DNA of 32,763 nt, from positions 1 through 32,763 of the forward strand of contig CALWHV010000012.1 of NCBI GenBank assembly GCA_944380545.1, written 5' to 3'. Below, one piece after another: positions 14,203-23,963 of the stretch (positions within the stretch are counted from its first letter, which is position 1; each line of letters starts with the position of its first letter). The DNA comes from an uncultured Eubacterium sp. GTDB lineage: Bacteria; Bacillota; Clostridia; Oscillospirales; Acutalibacteraceae. The notes under the pieces are model-generated. The model searched no databases and was not told the origin of the DNA. It saw only the letters and a program-made list of their open reading frames with translations. The translations under genes were made by a program, and so were the position numbers.

Positions 14203-15774
14203 TTATTCCTCCTCCGGCGCAAGCTGCTGCTCTATCTTTTTGCAGCTTTCGGCAAAGCGGCGCTGGCTTATCATAAACACAAGCGTGTCGCCGCAGCAAA
14301 GGCTCGTGTTCCCCTTGGGCGTTATCGGCGTTTCGCCCCTTTCAACGGAAACGATAACGCTGTGCTTGCCCCAGTCAAGCTCGGCTATGGTTTTGCCGTT
14401 TGCGCGGCTGCCGGTGGGTATAACATATGATTTAAGCACCTTTTCGCTGCTTTTTGCCCGCGCTTTTGCCTGCGCCCCGTTTTCAAGCCGCTGCTCCAGC
14501 GCCTCGTAAAACGGCGTGCTGCCCAGCGCGTTTGCAACGGCGTAGGATATAACGCTTACCGCCGCAAGCGGCAGCAGGGTGTTGAGGTTGCCGGTTATCT
14601 CAAACACAAGTATCGTGCCGGTCACGGGCGCGCGCACTATCGAGGCGAAAAGCGCAGCCATACCCAGCACGGCAAAATCCTGCCAAAGGGCGTCGTCCAT
14701 ACCGAAAAGCGCAATCGCCGCCTGGGCGAACGCCGCTCCGCCGTATGCGCCCAAAACGCACATCGGGTAAAGCGTGCCGCCGGGCGCGCCGCTGCAAAAG
14801 CTGAACGCGCCGAAAAGGAATTTCGCGGCGAAAAGCCCCAAAACAACGCCCGCCTCCGGCCTTTCGTTTATAAGCAGCTGCGACATTGTGTGCCCGCCGC
14901 AGAGCACCTGCGGCAAAAGCAGCCCCACCGCGCCGCTTACGGCAAACACCGCGGCAAAGCGCACCCAAAGCGGTATTTTGCCGAGGCGCTGAAAAAGGTC
15001 GCGGCAGAAGATCATAAAGCTGTTGTAAAACGCGCCGAACAGCCCCGCCAGCACGCCGAAAAGGATTATCAGCCAGTAGCTGCGCAGCGGTATGGTCTCG
15101 CTTTGGTAGCTGAACACGGTGTCCTGCCCGAAAAAAAGCTTTGATATGAAATCAGCCGTTACGCACGCCACTATCGCAACGCAAAGCACAGCCTTGTCAA
15201 AGGTCTTGTGTATCTCCTCCAGCACAAACATAACGCCGGCAAGAGGAGCGTTGAACGCGGCGGCAAGCCCCGCTCCCGCGCCGGAGCTGAGCATACGAAG
15301 CTCGGTCGTTTTGTCCGCGTGCGTGATGCGCGCGGCGCCCTTTGCCGCCATTGCGCCGAACTGCACGCTCGGCCCCTCGCGCCCAAGGCTCAGCCCGCTG
15401 AAAACGGAAACGGTGCTGCCGAAAAGCTTTGCCGGTATCACCCGCCTCCAGTCGGCGTCCATAAGCCCGCGCGCTTCCGCGCCCACCTGCGGGATGCCGC
15501 TGCTGCCGGAATCCGGCACGCGCTTTATTATCAGCGAAACTATTATTCCCAGCGCGCACAGCGCCGCTATCCACCCGGCGGCGGCAAGCGAACTGCCCTT
15601 GACGCGCTCTATTATTATGTAAAGATATTCCTCCGCCTTTGAAAGCAAAAAGCGAAACAGCACGCACACGAGTCCCGCCGCAACGCCGGCCTCAAGCCCG
15701 CGCACTATCAGCAGAAAGCCCTCGTAGTTTTTGCGCCGCAGCTTTCTGAGCGTCGATCTTTCCTTTTTATCCAT
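14203..15774 (-). CDS. ClC-family chloride/proton exchanger with TrkA-C domain
   Basis: This 523-residue membrane protein has the ClC signature motifs in order: GSSGIP (90-95), GREGPSVQ (131-138) with gating Glu133, NAPLAGVMFVLEE (175-187), and GAPGGTLYP in the second half. The second Glu of FVLEE (Glu187) corresponds to the proton-pathway Glu203 of the E. coli exchanger, so H+/anion antiport is more likely than a channel. A cytoplasmic TrkA-C-like domain follows at about 440-523 (VIPTGSRANGKTIAELDWGKHSVIVSVERG to CGDTLVFMIS), which may bind a ligand. The fluoride-specific signature is not present. It is probably transcribed from a promoter at 15835-15808. Confidence 0.93.
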   Translation of the reverse strand: MDKKERSTLRKLRRKNYEGFLLIVRGLEAGVAAGLVCVLFRFLLSKAEEYLYIIIERVKGSSLAAAGWIAALCALGIIVSLIIKRVPDSGSSGIPQVGAEARGLMDADWRRVIPAKLFGSTVSVFSGLSLGREGPSVQFGAMAAKGAARITHADKTTELRMLSSGAGAGLAAAFNAPLAGVMFVLEEIHKTFDKAVLCVAIVACVTADFISKLFFGQDTVFSYQSETIPLRSYWLIILFGVLAGLFGAFYNSFMIFCRDLFQRLGKIPLWVRFAAVFAVSGAVGLLLPQVLCGGHTMSQLLINERPEAGVVLGLFAAKFLFGAFSFCSGAPGGTLYPMCVLGAYGGAAFAQAAIALFGMDDALWQDFAVLGMAALFASIVRAPVTGTILVFEITGNLNTLLPLAAVSVISYAVANALGSTPFYEALEQRLENGAQAKARAKSSEKVLKSYVIPTGSRANGKTIAELDWGKHSVIVSVERGETPITPKGNTSLCCGDTLVFMISQRRFAESCKKIEQQLAPEEE

Positions 15775-15807
15775 ATCTCTCAGCGCTCCGATATTTGTTT
15801 TAATATA

Positions 15808-15835
15808 ATTTTATCACATAAAGGCGCGATTGCAA
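15808..15835 (-). promoter_or_regulatory. Promoter of the ClC gene
   Basis: Minus strand TTGCAA (15835-15830), 16 bases, TAAAAT (15813-15808), about 34 bases before the start codon. Confidence 0.6.
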
Positions 15836-15897
15836 GAATAAACTTATTATAAAATAGACCGCCGGAAAACAAATTTAACAATTATTTTAAAAAAATG

Positions 15898-15926
15898 TTG
15901 AAAATGCGGCTGAAATAGGTTATTAT
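15898..15926 (+). promoter_or_regulatory. Promoter of the secreted-protein gene
   Basis: TTGAAA (15898-15903), 17 bases, TATTAT (15921-15926), 26 bases before the ATG at 15952. Confidence 0.65.
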
Positions 15927-15951
15927 TATAAGGCAAGGGGGAATTTACACC

Positions 15952-16866
15952 ATGAAAGCTAATTCAAAACTCGGAAATTTCAATAAATTCTTGGCAGTAG
16001 TGCTTGTTTTGGCAATTATCGCTCTCGTGCTTGTTGTTACGGTTGTTAAGCCCGGCAACGCCTACGCTCCGGCGGAGGATGCGAACGCGGCTGCCGAAAC
16101 CACTATTGAGCCGTTCGTTGCCGGCACATACGGCGGCATCGAGTTCAAAACTCAGGATGATGTTGTTAACTACTATGTTGAGTGCTACAACTATTCAAAA
16201 ACTCTTACCGCTCAGTATAACGACAACGGCACCACCGCCACTTATTATAAGCTGCTCGGTATGGAGAGCCTCACTATAGAGAATCTGCTTGTTGAGGGCC
16301 AGTCAAACAAGGTTATAAACGATCTTGTGCCCACCATTCTTGACAGCGTGTTCAACGCGGGCGTCAAGGCTCTTCCGCCCTGCGGAAACATCAGCCCCTC
16401 CGCAGACACGGTTGGCGACGGCATAAATGTTCAGAAATCTCTGCTCACTCCGGAGGATGTTGAGGTTGCCAATGTTGTTGACAACGGCGACGGCACCATA
16501 GATATCACCATCCAGCCCAAGGGCGTAGTGCTTTCAATGCCCGGCTCGGACGCTCAGGGTCACTTCTTCAACACCCTCGGCGATATCACCTCAACCGTTG
16601 AATCCATCAGCGTTCTTTCGTTCTCTTCGGGCACTATCTCCGATAACTTTGTTGTTGATTACAACGGCGGCTCAGGCACCGTTACGATCGACACCGCCAC
16701 CGGCGAGATCCTTTCCGGCGAATACACGATGCTTGTTCACATTGATGTTCAGCACGCCAATGTAACCGTAATCAAGGATAAGAGCGCAAGCCTTGACATA
16801 ATCTACAAGAACACCTTCCCGGCAACGGCGGAGCAGCTTGCGGAAAAGAATATCACGGCTATGTAA
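15952..16866 (+). CDS. Secreted or membrane-anchored protein of unknown function
   Basis: I do not recognise this 304-residue protein. It has a single N-terminal hydrophobic helix (about 12-32, FLAVVLVLAIIALVLVVTVV) and an acidic, Ala-rich linker (AEDANAAAET), so the rest is probably outside the cell. The next part is helical (DDVVNYYVECYNYSKTLTAQY, KVINDLVPTILDSVFNAG), and the second half has alternating strand-like sequence (GTIDITIQPKGVVLSM, GSGTVTIDTATGEILSGEY, HANVTVIKDKSASLDIIYKN). Codon use is like highly expressed genes here. Start supported by AAGGGGGAA before ATG. It stands alone between its promoter and terminator. Confidence 0.8.
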   Translation: MKANSKLGNFNKFLAVVLVLAIIALVLVVTVVKPGNAYAPAEDANAAAETTIEPFVAGTYGGIEFKTQDDVVNYYVECYNYSKTLTAQYNDNGTTATYYKLLGMESLTIENLLVEGQSNKVINDLVPTILDSVFNAGVKALPPCGNISPSADTVGDGINVQKSLLTPEDVEVANVVDNGDGTIDITIQPKGVVLSMPGSDAQGHFFNTLGDITSTVESISVLSFSSGTISDNFVVDYNGGSGTVTIDTATGEILSGEYTMLVHIDVQHANVTVIKDKSASLDIIYKNTFPATAEQLAEKNITAM

Positions 16867-16884
16867 AAAGCATATCCATGCAAT

Positions 16885-16915
16885 AAAGCAGCGGCGCAAA
16901 AACCGCTGCTTTTTT
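16885..16915 (+). terminator. Terminator of the secreted-protein gene
   Basis: Stem AAAGCAGCGG/CCGCTGCTTT with a T6 run. From here to 17089 no gene or clear signal is seen. Confidence 0.9.
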
Positions 16916-17089
16916 CGTAGCTCAAGGTGCGTGCGTCAAGAATATGAAAAAGTTTGATAAATTCTGCACAAAGCTATAAATTCCGCTCAACAGCCTTGTG
17001 AAACGCATTTTTCCATACTCTCAAAATGCACTAAAAAATTATCTTCGCAAGCGGAATTTTATGAGCTTTGCCGAAAATTTGTTAAATTA

Positions 17090-17118
17090 TTGACAATCGC
17101 CCCGACATATATTATCAT
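17090..17118 (+). promoter_or_regulatory. Promoter of the butyrate operon
   Basis: TTGACA (17090-17095), 17 bases, TATCAT (17113-17118). The leader of about 80 nt has two small hairpins (GCCGAAATTCCTTCGGC and GCGCGAGAGCGC) before the AGAGG ribosome binding site. Confidence 0.75.
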
Positions 17119-17207
17119 ATTGGCAACGGTGAAAAGGAAACGCCGAAATTCCTTCGGCTTTCCGACCGAAAGCGCGAGAGCGCTTAAAAGAATGAGAGGT
17201 ATTGATA

Positions 17208-18389
17208 ATGTCTAAAAAAGTTGTTATCGCAGGCGCATGCCGCACCGCCATCGGCACAATGGGCGGCTCGCTGAGCACCACCCCCGCCGCCGAGCTGGGC
17301 GCAATCGTTATCAAGAACGCGCTTGAAAGAGCCGGCGTTCCCGCCGAGCAGGTGGATCATGTTTATATGGGCTGCGTTATCCAGGCAGGCCAGGGGCAGA
17401 ATGTTGCCCGCCAGTCCTCAATCAAGGCGGGTCTTCCGATAGAGACCCCCGCCGTTACCGTCAATGTTGTTTGCGGCTCAGGCCTCAACTGCGTAAACCT
17501 TGCGGCGCAGATGATCCAGTGCGGCGACGCCGATATCGTTGTTGCCGGCGGTATGGAAAATATGAGCATGGCGCCCTACGCGCTTATGCAGGGCCGCTAC
17601 GGCTACCGTATGGGTCACGCCCAGGCGGTGGACACTATGATCAAGGACGCGCTTTGGGATGCGTTCAACGATTATCATATGGGTATCACGGCAGAGAATG
17701 TTTGTGAGAAATACGGCATCACCCGCGAGGAGCTTGACGAGTTTGCGGCAAACAGCCAGCAGAAATGCCAGCAGGCTATCGCCGAGGGCAAGTTCAAGGA
17801 CGAGATTGTGCCCGTAGAGATAAAGAAAAAGAAGGAAACGGTTGTTTTCGACACCGATGAAGGCCCCAGAGCCGGAATCACCGCCGAGGGCCTTGCAAGG
17901 CTTCGCCCCGCGTTCAAGAAGGACGGCATCGTTACCGCGGGCAACTCCTCCGGCATAAACGACGGCGCTGCTGCAGTTGTTGTTATGAGCGAGGAAAAGG
18001 CCAAGGAGCTCGGAGTAAAGCCGATGGCTTCCTGGGTCGGCGGCGCGCTTGCCGGCGTAGACCCCTCGATTATGGGCATCGGACCGGTTGCAGCCACCAA
18101 CAAGCTTATGAAGAAGATAGGAATGACGGTTGACGATATGGATCTTATCGAGGCGAATGAGGCGTTTGCGGCGCAGTCCATCGCGGTAGGCAGAGATCTT
18201 AAGTTTGACCTTTCAAAGCTCAATGTAAACGGCGGCGCTATCGCCCTCGGCCATCCCGTAGGCGCGTCCGGCTGCCGCATCCTTGTAACCCTGCTTCACG
18301 AGATGCAGAGAAGAGACGCCAAAAAGGGTCTTGCAACGCTTTGCATCGGCGGCGGTATGGGCTGCGCAACGGTTGTTGAGAGAGACTGA
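17208..18389 (+). CDS. thlA: Acetyl-CoA C-acetyltransferase (thiolase)
   Basis: This 393-residue enzyme condenses two acetyl-CoA to acetoacetyl-CoA, the first step of butyrate formation. The catalytic residues fall at the classic positions: nucleophile Cys89 (NVVCGSGL), His349 (GHPVGASG) and Cys379 (LCIGGGMGC). NEAFAAQ and ALGHP motifs are intact, and length matches the biosynthetic thiolase family. The ATG at 17208 has AGAGG upstream; a TTG two codons earlier is not needed. It leads the operon thl-crt-hbd-bcd-etfB-etfA, so its role in butyrate rather than fatty acid degradation is clear. Confidence 0.97.
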   Translation: MSKKVVIAGACRTAIGTMGGSLSTTPAAELGAIVIKNALERAGVPAEQVDHVYMGCVIQAGQGQNVARQSSIKAGLPIETPAVTVNVVCGSGLNCVNLAAQMIQCGDADIVVAGGMENMSMAPYALMQGRYGYRMGHAQAVDTMIKDALWDAFNDYHMGITAENVCEKYGITREELDEFAANSQQKCQQAIAEGKFKDEIVPVEIKKKKETVVFDTDEGPRAGITAEGLARLRPAFKKDGIVTAGNSSGINDGAAAVVVMSEEKAKELGVKPMASWVGGALAGVDPSIMGIGPVAATNKLMKKIGMTVDDMDLIEANEAFAAQSIAVGRDLKFDLSKLNVNGGAIALGHPVGASGCRILVTLLHEMQRRDAKKGLATLCIGGGMGCATVVERD

Positions 18390-18413
18390 TTGAATTTTTA
18401 AGAGGACAAAGAT

Positions 18414-19199
18414 ATGGAATTTATAAAATATGAAACGGCTGCGGCTGTGGCAACGCTCACGATAGACCGCCAAAAGGCGCTCAACGCGCTCAACAGCGCG
18501 GTGCTTGACGAGCTCAACGCTGCAATAGACGCGATAGACCTTGATTCTGTTCGCGTTCTTATAATCACCGGCGCGGGCGAAAGATCGTTCGTTGCCGGCG
18601 CGGACATCGGCGAGATGAGCAATCTTACAAAGGCGCAGGGCGAGGCGTTCGGCAAAAAGGGCAACGATGTGTTCAGAAAGATAGAGACCCTGCCGATCCC
18701 CGTTATCGCCGCTGTAAACGGCTTCGCGCTCGGCGGCGGATGTGAGCTGTCGCTTGCGTGCGATATCAGAATCTGCTCCGAAAACGCCGTGTTCGGCCAG
18801 CCGGAGGTCGGTCTCGGAATCACTCCCGGCTTCGGCGGCACTCAGCGCCTTGCGCGCGCGGTAGGCGTGGGCATGGCAAAGCAGATGATTTATTCCGCAA
18901 GGAATATCAAGGCTGCTGAGGCTCTCAGAATAGGCCTTGTAAACGCCGTTTACCCGGCGGAGGAGCTTATGGCTGCGGCAATGAAGCTTGCCTCTTCAAT
19001 AGCGGCAAACGCCCCGATAGCCGTAAGAAACTGCAAAAAGGCGATAAACGACGGCCTCCAGACCGATATTGACACCGCCATAGAGATTGAGGAAAAGCTC
19101 TTCGGCGGCTGCTTTGAAACAGAGGACCAGAGATACGGTATGGCGTTCTTCCTTGACAGGAACAAGGAAAAGGTCAAGGAGCCGTTCAAAAACAGATAA
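18414..19199 (+). CDS. crt: 3-hydroxybutyryl-CoA dehydratase (crotonase)
   Basis: This 261-residue enoyl-CoA hydratase removes water from 3-hydroxybutyryl-CoA to give crotonyl-CoA. The crotonase oxyanion-hole motifs are present: [16 protein letters not shown] (about 57-72) and [19 protein letters not shown] (about 102-120). Glu in [11 protein letters not shown] and in [19 protein letters not shown] are the catalytic pair. AGAGGACA precedes ATG; it lies 24 nt after thiolase and 19 nt before hbd. Position in the pathway operon makes the assignment firm. Confidence 0.96.
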   Translation: MEFIKYETAAAVATLTIDRQKALNALNSAVLDELNAAIDAIDLDSVRVLIITGAGERSFVAGADIGEMSNLTKAQGEAFGKKGNDVFRKIETLPIPVIAAVNGFALGGGCELSLACDIRICSENAVFGQPEVGLGITPGFGGTQRLARAVGVGMAKQMIYSARNIKAAEALRIGLVNAVYPAEELMAAAMKLASSIAANAPIAVRNCKKAINDGLQTDIDTAIEIEEKLFGGCFETEDQRYGMAFFLDRNKEKVKEPFKNR

Positions 19200-19218
19200 C
19201 AGAAAGGGGAACTTTATT

Positions 19219-20058
19219 ATGAAGGTTGGAATCATAGGCGCCGGCACGATGGGCTCCGGCATTGCGCAGGCTTTTGCGCAGGTAGAGGGCTATGAGGTTG
19301 CTCTTTGCGATATAAACGAGGAGCTTGCCGCAAAGGGCAAGGCAAAGATCGCTAAGGGCTTTGAAAAGAGGATTGCCAAGGGCAAGATGGAGCAGGCTGC
19401 GGCGGACGCCGTTCTTGCAAAGATCACCACTGGCACAAAGGAAATCTGCACGGATTGCGACCTTATCGTTGAAGCTGCGCTTGAGGTTATGGATGTTAAA
19501 AAGCAGACCTTCAGGGAGCTTCAGGATATTGTAAAGCCGGATTGTATGTTTGCAACAAACACCTCCTCTCTTTCAATAACGGAGATAGGAGCCGGACTTG
19601 ACAGACCGCTTATAGGAATGCACTTCTTTAATCCCGCTCCCGTAATGAAGCTCATAGAGGTCATCGCGGGCGCGAACACGCCGGCGGAGATGGTTGAAAA
19701 GATCAAGGCCATTTCGGCAGAGATAGGCAAAACGCCCGTAGAGGTAAAGGAGGCTCCCGGCTTCGTTGTTAACAGGATACTTATTCCGCTCATCAACGAG
19801 GGCATCACGGTTTACGAAATGGGCATTGCCAGCGTAGAGGATATAGACACCGCTATGAAGCTCGGCGCAAACCACCCGATGGGCCCGCTGGAGCTGGGCG
19901 ACTATGTTGGCCTTGATATCGTGCTTGCCATTATGGAAACCATTTACAGCGAAACGGGCGACCCGAAATACCGCCCCGCAACGCTTCTCAAAAAGATGGT
20001 GCGCGCCGGCAAGCTCGGCCGCAAGACCGGTATCGGCTTCTACGATTACCGCAAATAA
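19219..20058 (+). CDS. hbd: 3-hydroxybutyryl-CoA dehydrogenase
   Basis: This 279-residue enzyme reduces acetoacetyl-CoA to 3-hydroxybutyryl-CoA. The N-terminal Rossmann fold carries [11 protein letters not shown] (about 7-17). The catalytic dyad region is [16 protein letters not shown] with the conserved His and a Glu in [13 protein letters not shown]. The C-terminal part contains [18 protein letters not shown], typical of the family, and it ends in [13 protein letters not shown]. The ATG at 19219 follows AAAGGGGAA. Length matches clostridial Hbd (about 280). Confidence 0.97.
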   Translation: MKVGIIGAGTMGSGIAQAFAQVEGYEVALCDINEELAAKGKAKIAKGFEKRIAKGKMEQAAADAVLAKITTGTKEICTDCDLIVEAALEVMDVKKQTFRELQDIVKPDCMFATNTSSLSITEIGAGLDRPLIGMHFFNPAPVMKLIEVIAGANTPAEMVEKIKAISAEIGKTPVEVKEAPGFVVNRILIPLINEGITVYEMGIASVEDIDTAMKLGANHPMGPLELGDYVGLDIVLAIMETIYSETGDPKYRPATLLKKMVRAGKLGRKTGIGFYDYRK

Positions 20059-20067
20059 TAAAAGCAA

Positions 20068-20127
20068 AAAGGCTTTCGCCCGTTTGAGCGGAAGCCTTTG
20101 GGCTGTAAAGGCGCAAGACTTTACAGC
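20068..20127 (+). promoter_or_regulatory. Two tandem hairpins between hbd and bcd
   Basis: Hairpin 1 has AAAGGCTT/AAGCCTTT extended by CGC/GCG (20068-20099). Hairpin 2 has a perfect 9-bp stem GCTGTAAAG/CTTTACAGC (20102-20127). Neither has a proper T-run. They fill the only long gap (92 nt) within the operon and could partly terminate or protect mRNA ends. Confidence 0.6.
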
Positions 20128-20150
20128 ACTGTGAAGTCAGGAGGAATACT

Positions 20151-21305
20151 ATGGATTTCTTATTAAGCAAAGAGCAGGAGATGGCAAAAAAGCTTTTTGC
20201 CGACTTTACCGAAAATGAGGTAAAGCCCCTTGCAATCGAAACGGACGAAACGGAGCAGTTCCCAAAGGAGACCGTTGCAAAAATGCAGAAGCTCGGTTTT
20301 ATGGGCATCCCTATCCCAAGGGAATACGGCGGCCAGGGCTGCGACCCGCTCACCTATGTTCTGTGCGTTGAGGAGCTTGCAAAGGCGTGCGCCACAACAA
20401 GCGTTATCGTTTCCGCGCACACCTCGCTGTGCTGCGACCCCATCCTTACCTACGGCACTCAGGAGCAAAAGGAAAAGTTTTTAAAGCCCCTTGCAAGCGG
20501 CGAGCTGCTGGGCGCGTTCGCGCTCACGGAGCCCGGCGCCGGCACGGACGCGCAGGGCGCGCAGACAAAGGCTGTGCTTGACGGCGACGAGTGGGTGCTC
20601 AACGGCTCCAAGTGCTTTATCACAAACGGCAAGGAGGCCGATATCTATATCGTTATCGCCGTAACCGATATCGTGGAGGATAAAAGAGGCAGAAAGAAAA
20701 AGCTCTTCTCCGCGTTCATCGTTCCCAAGACCGCGCCCGGCTTTCTTTTCGGCACAAAGGAAAAGAAGATGGGTATTCGCGGCTCCTCCACCTATGAGCT
20801 TATATTCCAGGATTGCAGGATCCCCAAGGAAAATCTGCTCGGCGCGCAGGGCAAGGGCTTCGGCATTGCGATGCACACGCTGGACGGCGGCCGTATCGGC
20901 ATAGCCGCGCAGGCGCTCGGCATTGCAGAGGGCGCGCTTGACAGAGCCGTTGAATATGTTAAGGAAAGAAAGCAGTTCGGCAGAGCTATCGGCGCTTTCC
21001 AGAACACGCAGTTCCAGCTTGCGAACCTTGCAACCGAGGTAGAGGCGGCAAAGCTGCTCGTTTACAAGGCGGCAATGGCAAAGGCAACGCAGAAGACATA
21101 TTCCGTTGAGGCGGCAAAGGCAAAGCTCTTTGCGGCGGAGGTTGCCATGGATGTCACCACAAAGGTGGTTCAGCTCTTCGGCGGCTACGGCTATATCAGG
21201 GAATACGAGGTTGAGCGTATGATGCGCGACGCCAAGATAACAGAGATATACGAGGGCACTTCAGAGGTGCAGCGTATGGTAATAAGCGGAAATCTGCTCA
21301 AATAA
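20151..21305 (+). CDS. bcd: Butyryl-CoA dehydrogenase (electron-bifurcating partner of EtfAB)
   Basis: This 384-residue flavin enzyme reduces crotonyl-CoA to butyryl-CoA. It shows the acyl-CoA dehydrogenase features: [14 protein letters not shown] and [10 protein letters not shown] for FAD and substrate binding, [10 protein letters not shown], and the catalytic Glu368 in [16 protein letters not shown]. In clostridia the Bcd-EtfAB complex couples this step to ferredoxin reduction by NADH. AGGAGG precedes the ATG. etfB and etfA follow at 12 and 13 nt, which supports formation of the complex. Confidence 0.97.
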   Translation: MDFLLSKEQEMAKKLFADFTENEVKPLAIETDETEQFPKETVAKMQKLGFMGIPIPREYGGQGCDPLTYVLCVEELAKACATTSVIVSAHTSLCCDPILTYGTQEQKEKFLKPLASGELLGAFALTEPGAGTDAQGAQTKAVLDGDEWVLNGSKCFITNGKEADIYIVIAVTDIVEDKRGRKKKLFSAFIVPKTAPGFLFGTKEKKMGIRGSSTYELIFQDCRIPKENLLGAQGKGFGIAMHTLDGGRIGIAAQALGIAEGALDRAVEYVKERKQFGRAIGAFQNTQFQLANLATEVEAAKLLVYKAAMAKATQKTYSVEAAKAKLFAAEVAMDVTTKVVQLFGGYGYIREYEVERMMRDAKITEIYEGTSEVQRMVISGNLLK

Positions 21306-21317
21306 GGAGGGTTAAGA

Positions 21318-22103
21318 ATGAATATTGTAGTTTGTATTAAGCAGGTGCCGGATACAAAAGGCGGCGTTCAGTTTAACCCGGACGGCACTTTGAACAGAGC
21401 CGCGATGCTCTCTATTATGAATCCGGACGATAAGGCGGGGCTTGAGGCCGCGCTGCGCATAAAGGATGAGACCGGCGCGCATGTAACGGCGCTCACGATG
21501 GGCCTGCCCAAGGCGGAGGAGGTTCTGCGCGAGGCTATGGCAATGGGCGCGGACGACGGCGTGCTTGTAACGGACAGAGTGCTCGGCGGCGCGGACACCT
21601 GGGCAACCTCCACCACCATAGCGGGCGCGCTCAGAAACATAGATTATGATATCATCATAACCGGCCGCCAGGCGATAGACGGCGACACGGCGCAGGTGGG
21701 TCCGCAGATCGCGGAGCATCTGGGCATACCCGTTATCTCCTATGCCGAGGATATAAAGCTTGAGGGCGACAGCGTTGTTGTTAAGCGCCAGTTTGACGAC
21801 AGGTACCATATGCTCAGGGCAAAGCTGCCCGTGCTTATCACGGCGCTCTCGGAGCTCAACGAGCCGAGATATATGACCCCCGGCGGCATTTTTGAGGCGT
21901 ACAAAAAGGATATCACCGTTTGGGGCAGAGCCGATCTCAAGGATGTGGATGATTCCGACCTCGGCCTTAACGGCTCGCCCACAAAAATCGCAAAGGCTTC
22001 CGATAAGGTAAGAAAGGGCGCCGGCGAAAAGGTGCAGCCCGACACCCCGCAGGAAGCCGCCGACTACATCATCGAAAAGCTTGCCGAAAAGCATATCATC
22101 TGA
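21318..22103 (+). CDS. etfB: Electron transfer flavoprotein beta subunit
   Basis: This 261-residue subunit shows the EtfB pattern: NIVVCIKQVPDT at the N-terminus, MNPDDKAGLEAALRIKD, TALTMGLPKAEEVLREAMAMGADDGVLVTD, and GRQAIDGDTAQVGPQIAEHLGIP for the nucleotide site. In bifurcating Etf the beta subunit binds NADH-facing flavin near alpha. It has AAGGAGGG before ATG and sits between bcd and etfA with 12-13 nt gaps, so it serves Bcd. Confidence 0.96.
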   Translation: MNIVVCIKQVPDTKGGVQFNPDGTLNRAAMLSIMNPDDKAGLEAALRIKDETGAHVTALTMGLPKAEEVLREAMAMGADDGVLVTDRVLGGADTWATSTTIAGALRNIDYDIIITGRQAIDGDTAQVGPQIAEHLGIPVISYAEDIKLEGDSVVVKRQFDDRYHMLRAKLPVLITALSELNEPRYMTPGGIFEAYKKDITVWGRADLKDVDDSDLGLNGSPTKIAKASDKVRKGAGEKVQPDTPQEAADYIIEKLAEKHII

Positions 22104-22116
22104 GGAGGGCTGAAGA

Positions 22117-23166
22117 ATGGTTACTAAGAATATTGAAGAATACAAGGGCGTTTTTATCTACGCCCAGCAGGTTGACTGCGAGATAAGCCCTATTGCTTTT
22201 GAGCTGCTCGGCAAGGCAAAGGAGCTTGCCGCTGAGCTTGGCACGCAGGTAACGGCGGTGCTGCTCGGCAGCAAAATAAAGGAGCTTGCCTCTCAGCTTG
22301 CCGAATACGGCGCAGACAGGGTCATCGTTGTTGACTCTCCCGCTCTTGAGGTTTACAGAACGGAGCCTTACACCCAGGCGCTTGCCGCCGTTATAAACGA
22401 ATATAAGCCTGAGATAATGCTTGTGGGCGCAACCGCTATCGGCCGCGATCTCGGCCCCCGCGTTTCCGCAAGGGTGGGCACAGGCCTCACGGCGGACTGC
22501 ACGCAGCTTGAAATAGGCGATTTCCCGCTCAACCCCATCCCCGGCAAGGAGCAGAAGCACAATCAGCTTCTTATGACTCGTCCGGCATTCGGCGGCAACA
22601 CCATCGCCACCATCGCCTGCCCGGATAACCGCCCGCAGATGGCTACCGTCCGTCCCGGCGTTATGCAGAAGATAGCTCCCGTCTCCGGCGCGCAGGCTGA
22701 GGTCATTGAGTTCAGCCCCAAGCTTGAAGAAAACAGCTGCTATGTAGAGATACTCGATATAGTTAAAGAGGTTTCCGAGGTTGCCGATATCCAGGATGCA
22801 AAAATCCTTGTATCAGGCGGACGCGGCGTTGGCAGCAAGGAGAATTTTGCAATCCTTCAGGAGCTTGCAAACGCTCTCGGCGGCGCGGTTTCCTGCTCAA
22901 GAGCCGTTGTGGACAACGGCTGGATGCCGAAGGATATGCAGGTGGGCCAAACGGGCAAAACCGTTCGTCCCAATGTGTATTTTGCAATCGGCATCAGCGG
23001 CGCGATACAGCACACCGCCGGTATGGAGGAGTCGGATATCATCATTGCGATAAACAAGGATGAATCCGCGCCCATATTCGATGTTGCGGATTACGGCATC
23101 GTGGGCGACCTCAATAAGATAGTTCCGCTTATCACTCAGGCGGTCAAGGCGCGCAAAAACGCGTAA
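22117..23166 (+). CDS. etfA: Electron transfer flavoprotein alpha subunit
   Basis: This 349-residue subunit has the alpha N-terminal domain (about 1-190: GVFIYAQQVDCEISPIAFELLGKAKELA) and the C-terminal FAD-binding domain with VSGGRGVGSKENFAIL, GAVSCSRAVVDNGWMP, GQTGKTVRPNVYFAIGISGAIQHTAGM and AINKDESAPIFDVADYGIVGDL, all hallmark segments. The N-terminus lacks a ferredoxin domain. GAGGAGGG precedes ATG. It is the last gene of the butyrate operon and is followed by a hairpin at 23178-23211. Confidence 0.97.
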   Translation: MVTKNIEEYKGVFIYAQQVDCEISPIAFELLGKAKELAAELGTQVTAVLLGSKIKELASQLAEYGADRVIVVDSPALEVYRTEPYTQALAAVINEYKPEIMLVGATAIGRDLGPRVSARVGTGLTADCTQLEIGDFPLNPIPGKEQKHNQLLMTRPAFGGNTIATIACPDNRPQMATVRPGVMQKIAPVSGAQAEVIEFSPKLEENSCYVEILDIVKEVSEVADIQDAKILVSGGRGVGSKENFAILQELANALGGAVSCSRAVVDNGWMPKDMQVGQTGKTVRPNVYFAIGISGAIQHTAGMEESDIIIAINKDESAPIFDVADYGIVGDLNKIVPLITQAVKARKNA

Positions 23167-23177
23167 ATAAACGGCTA

Positions 23178-23211
23178 AAAGCGGCTTGGAAAGAAATTCC
23201 CAAGCCGCTTT
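23178..23211 (+). terminator. Hairpin after etfA, weak terminator
   Basis: A perfect 12-bp stem AAAGCGGCTTGG/CCAAGCCGCTTT, followed by CGGTGCTTTT rather than an immediate T-run, so termination may be partial and the next gene may be read through. Confidence 0.55.
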
Positions 23212-23224
23212 CGGTGCTTTTGCC

Positions 23225-23953
23225 ATGGATTTCACAGAAAAAAGATTTGAGGAGCTCGCCTCCCGCGCGGCGCGCAGATACTGCGCCGTGTTTACCGATT
23301 TTTTGAATATGGAGGAGCAGAGCGCGCTTTTGAAGCTGCGCCTTGAAACGCCGTTTTCGCTTTTCGGCGGGTACGAGGGCGCTGAAAGGCGCGTCGCCGC
23401 GTTCGGGGAGGACTCACAAAACGCTTCGTTTCCCCTGGCGTATATAAAAATAGAGCCGCTCAGCGCAAAATTTGCCGATAAGCTTTCGCACCGCGATTTC
23501 TTAGGCTCGCTGATGGGGCTTGGCATAAAGCGCGAAACGCTGGGCGATATTCTGATAAGCGGCAGCACAGCCTATCTTGTGTGCCTTGACGGCGTTTCTG
23601 AATATATAATTCAAAATCTGAGCTCTGTTAAGCGCACGAGCGTTAAATGCTCGGCTGTTTCTCAGCTGCCGCAGGATATTTTTTCCGAGCCGCGCGAGGA
23701 GCGCCGGATCGTTGCGTCAATGCGCATAGATGTGCTTGTTGCCGCCGTTTATAATCTTTCGCGCTCCGCTGTTAAGGAGCTGTTTTTGCAGCGGCGCGTT
23801 TTCGTAAACTCCGCTTTGTGCGAGAATTTTTCGCTCACCCCGCGCGAGGGCGATATCATCTCCGTGCGCGGCAGGGGGCGCTTCAGGCTCGGCGAAACGC
23901 TCGGCTCAACAAAAAAGGGCCGCACCGTGGCGCAGCTCTTTTTGTATGAATAA
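23225..23953 (+). CDS. ylmH: S4-domain RNA-binding protein, YlmH-like
   Basis: This 242-residue protein matches YlmH: an N-terminal segment (MDFTEKRFEELASRAARRY, FTDFLNMEEQSAL), a central RNA-binding-like part (GGYEGAERRVAAFG, HRDFLGSLMGLGIKRETLGDIL) and a C-terminal S4 domain (about 170-235: MRIDVLVAAVYNLSRSAVKELFLQRRVFVNSAL to GDIISVRGRGRF). YlmH is implicated in ribosome rescue and division in Firmicutes. I chose the ATG at 23225 because the family starts there; the ribosome binding site is poor and may depend on read-through from etfA. Confidence 0.88.
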   Translation: MDFTEKRFEELASRAARRYCAVFTDFLNMEEQSALLKLRLETPFSLFGGYEGAERRVAAFGEDSQNASFPLAYIKIEPLSAKFADKLSHRDFLGSLMGLGIKRETLGDILISGSTAYLVCLDGVSEYIIQNLSSVKRTSVKCSAVSQLPQDIFSEPREERRIVASMRIDVLVAAVYNLSRSAVKELFLQRRVFVNSALCENFSLTPREGDIISVRGRGRFRLGETLGSTKKGRTVAQLFLYE

Positions 23954-23963
23954 TGCTTTTTCG

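Noticed and set aside
15775..15950. Fluoride riboswitch upstream of the ClC gene
   Set aside because: No crcB-motif sequence is present, and the ClC protein has the Glu residues of Cl-/H+ exchangers rather than the fluoride signature.
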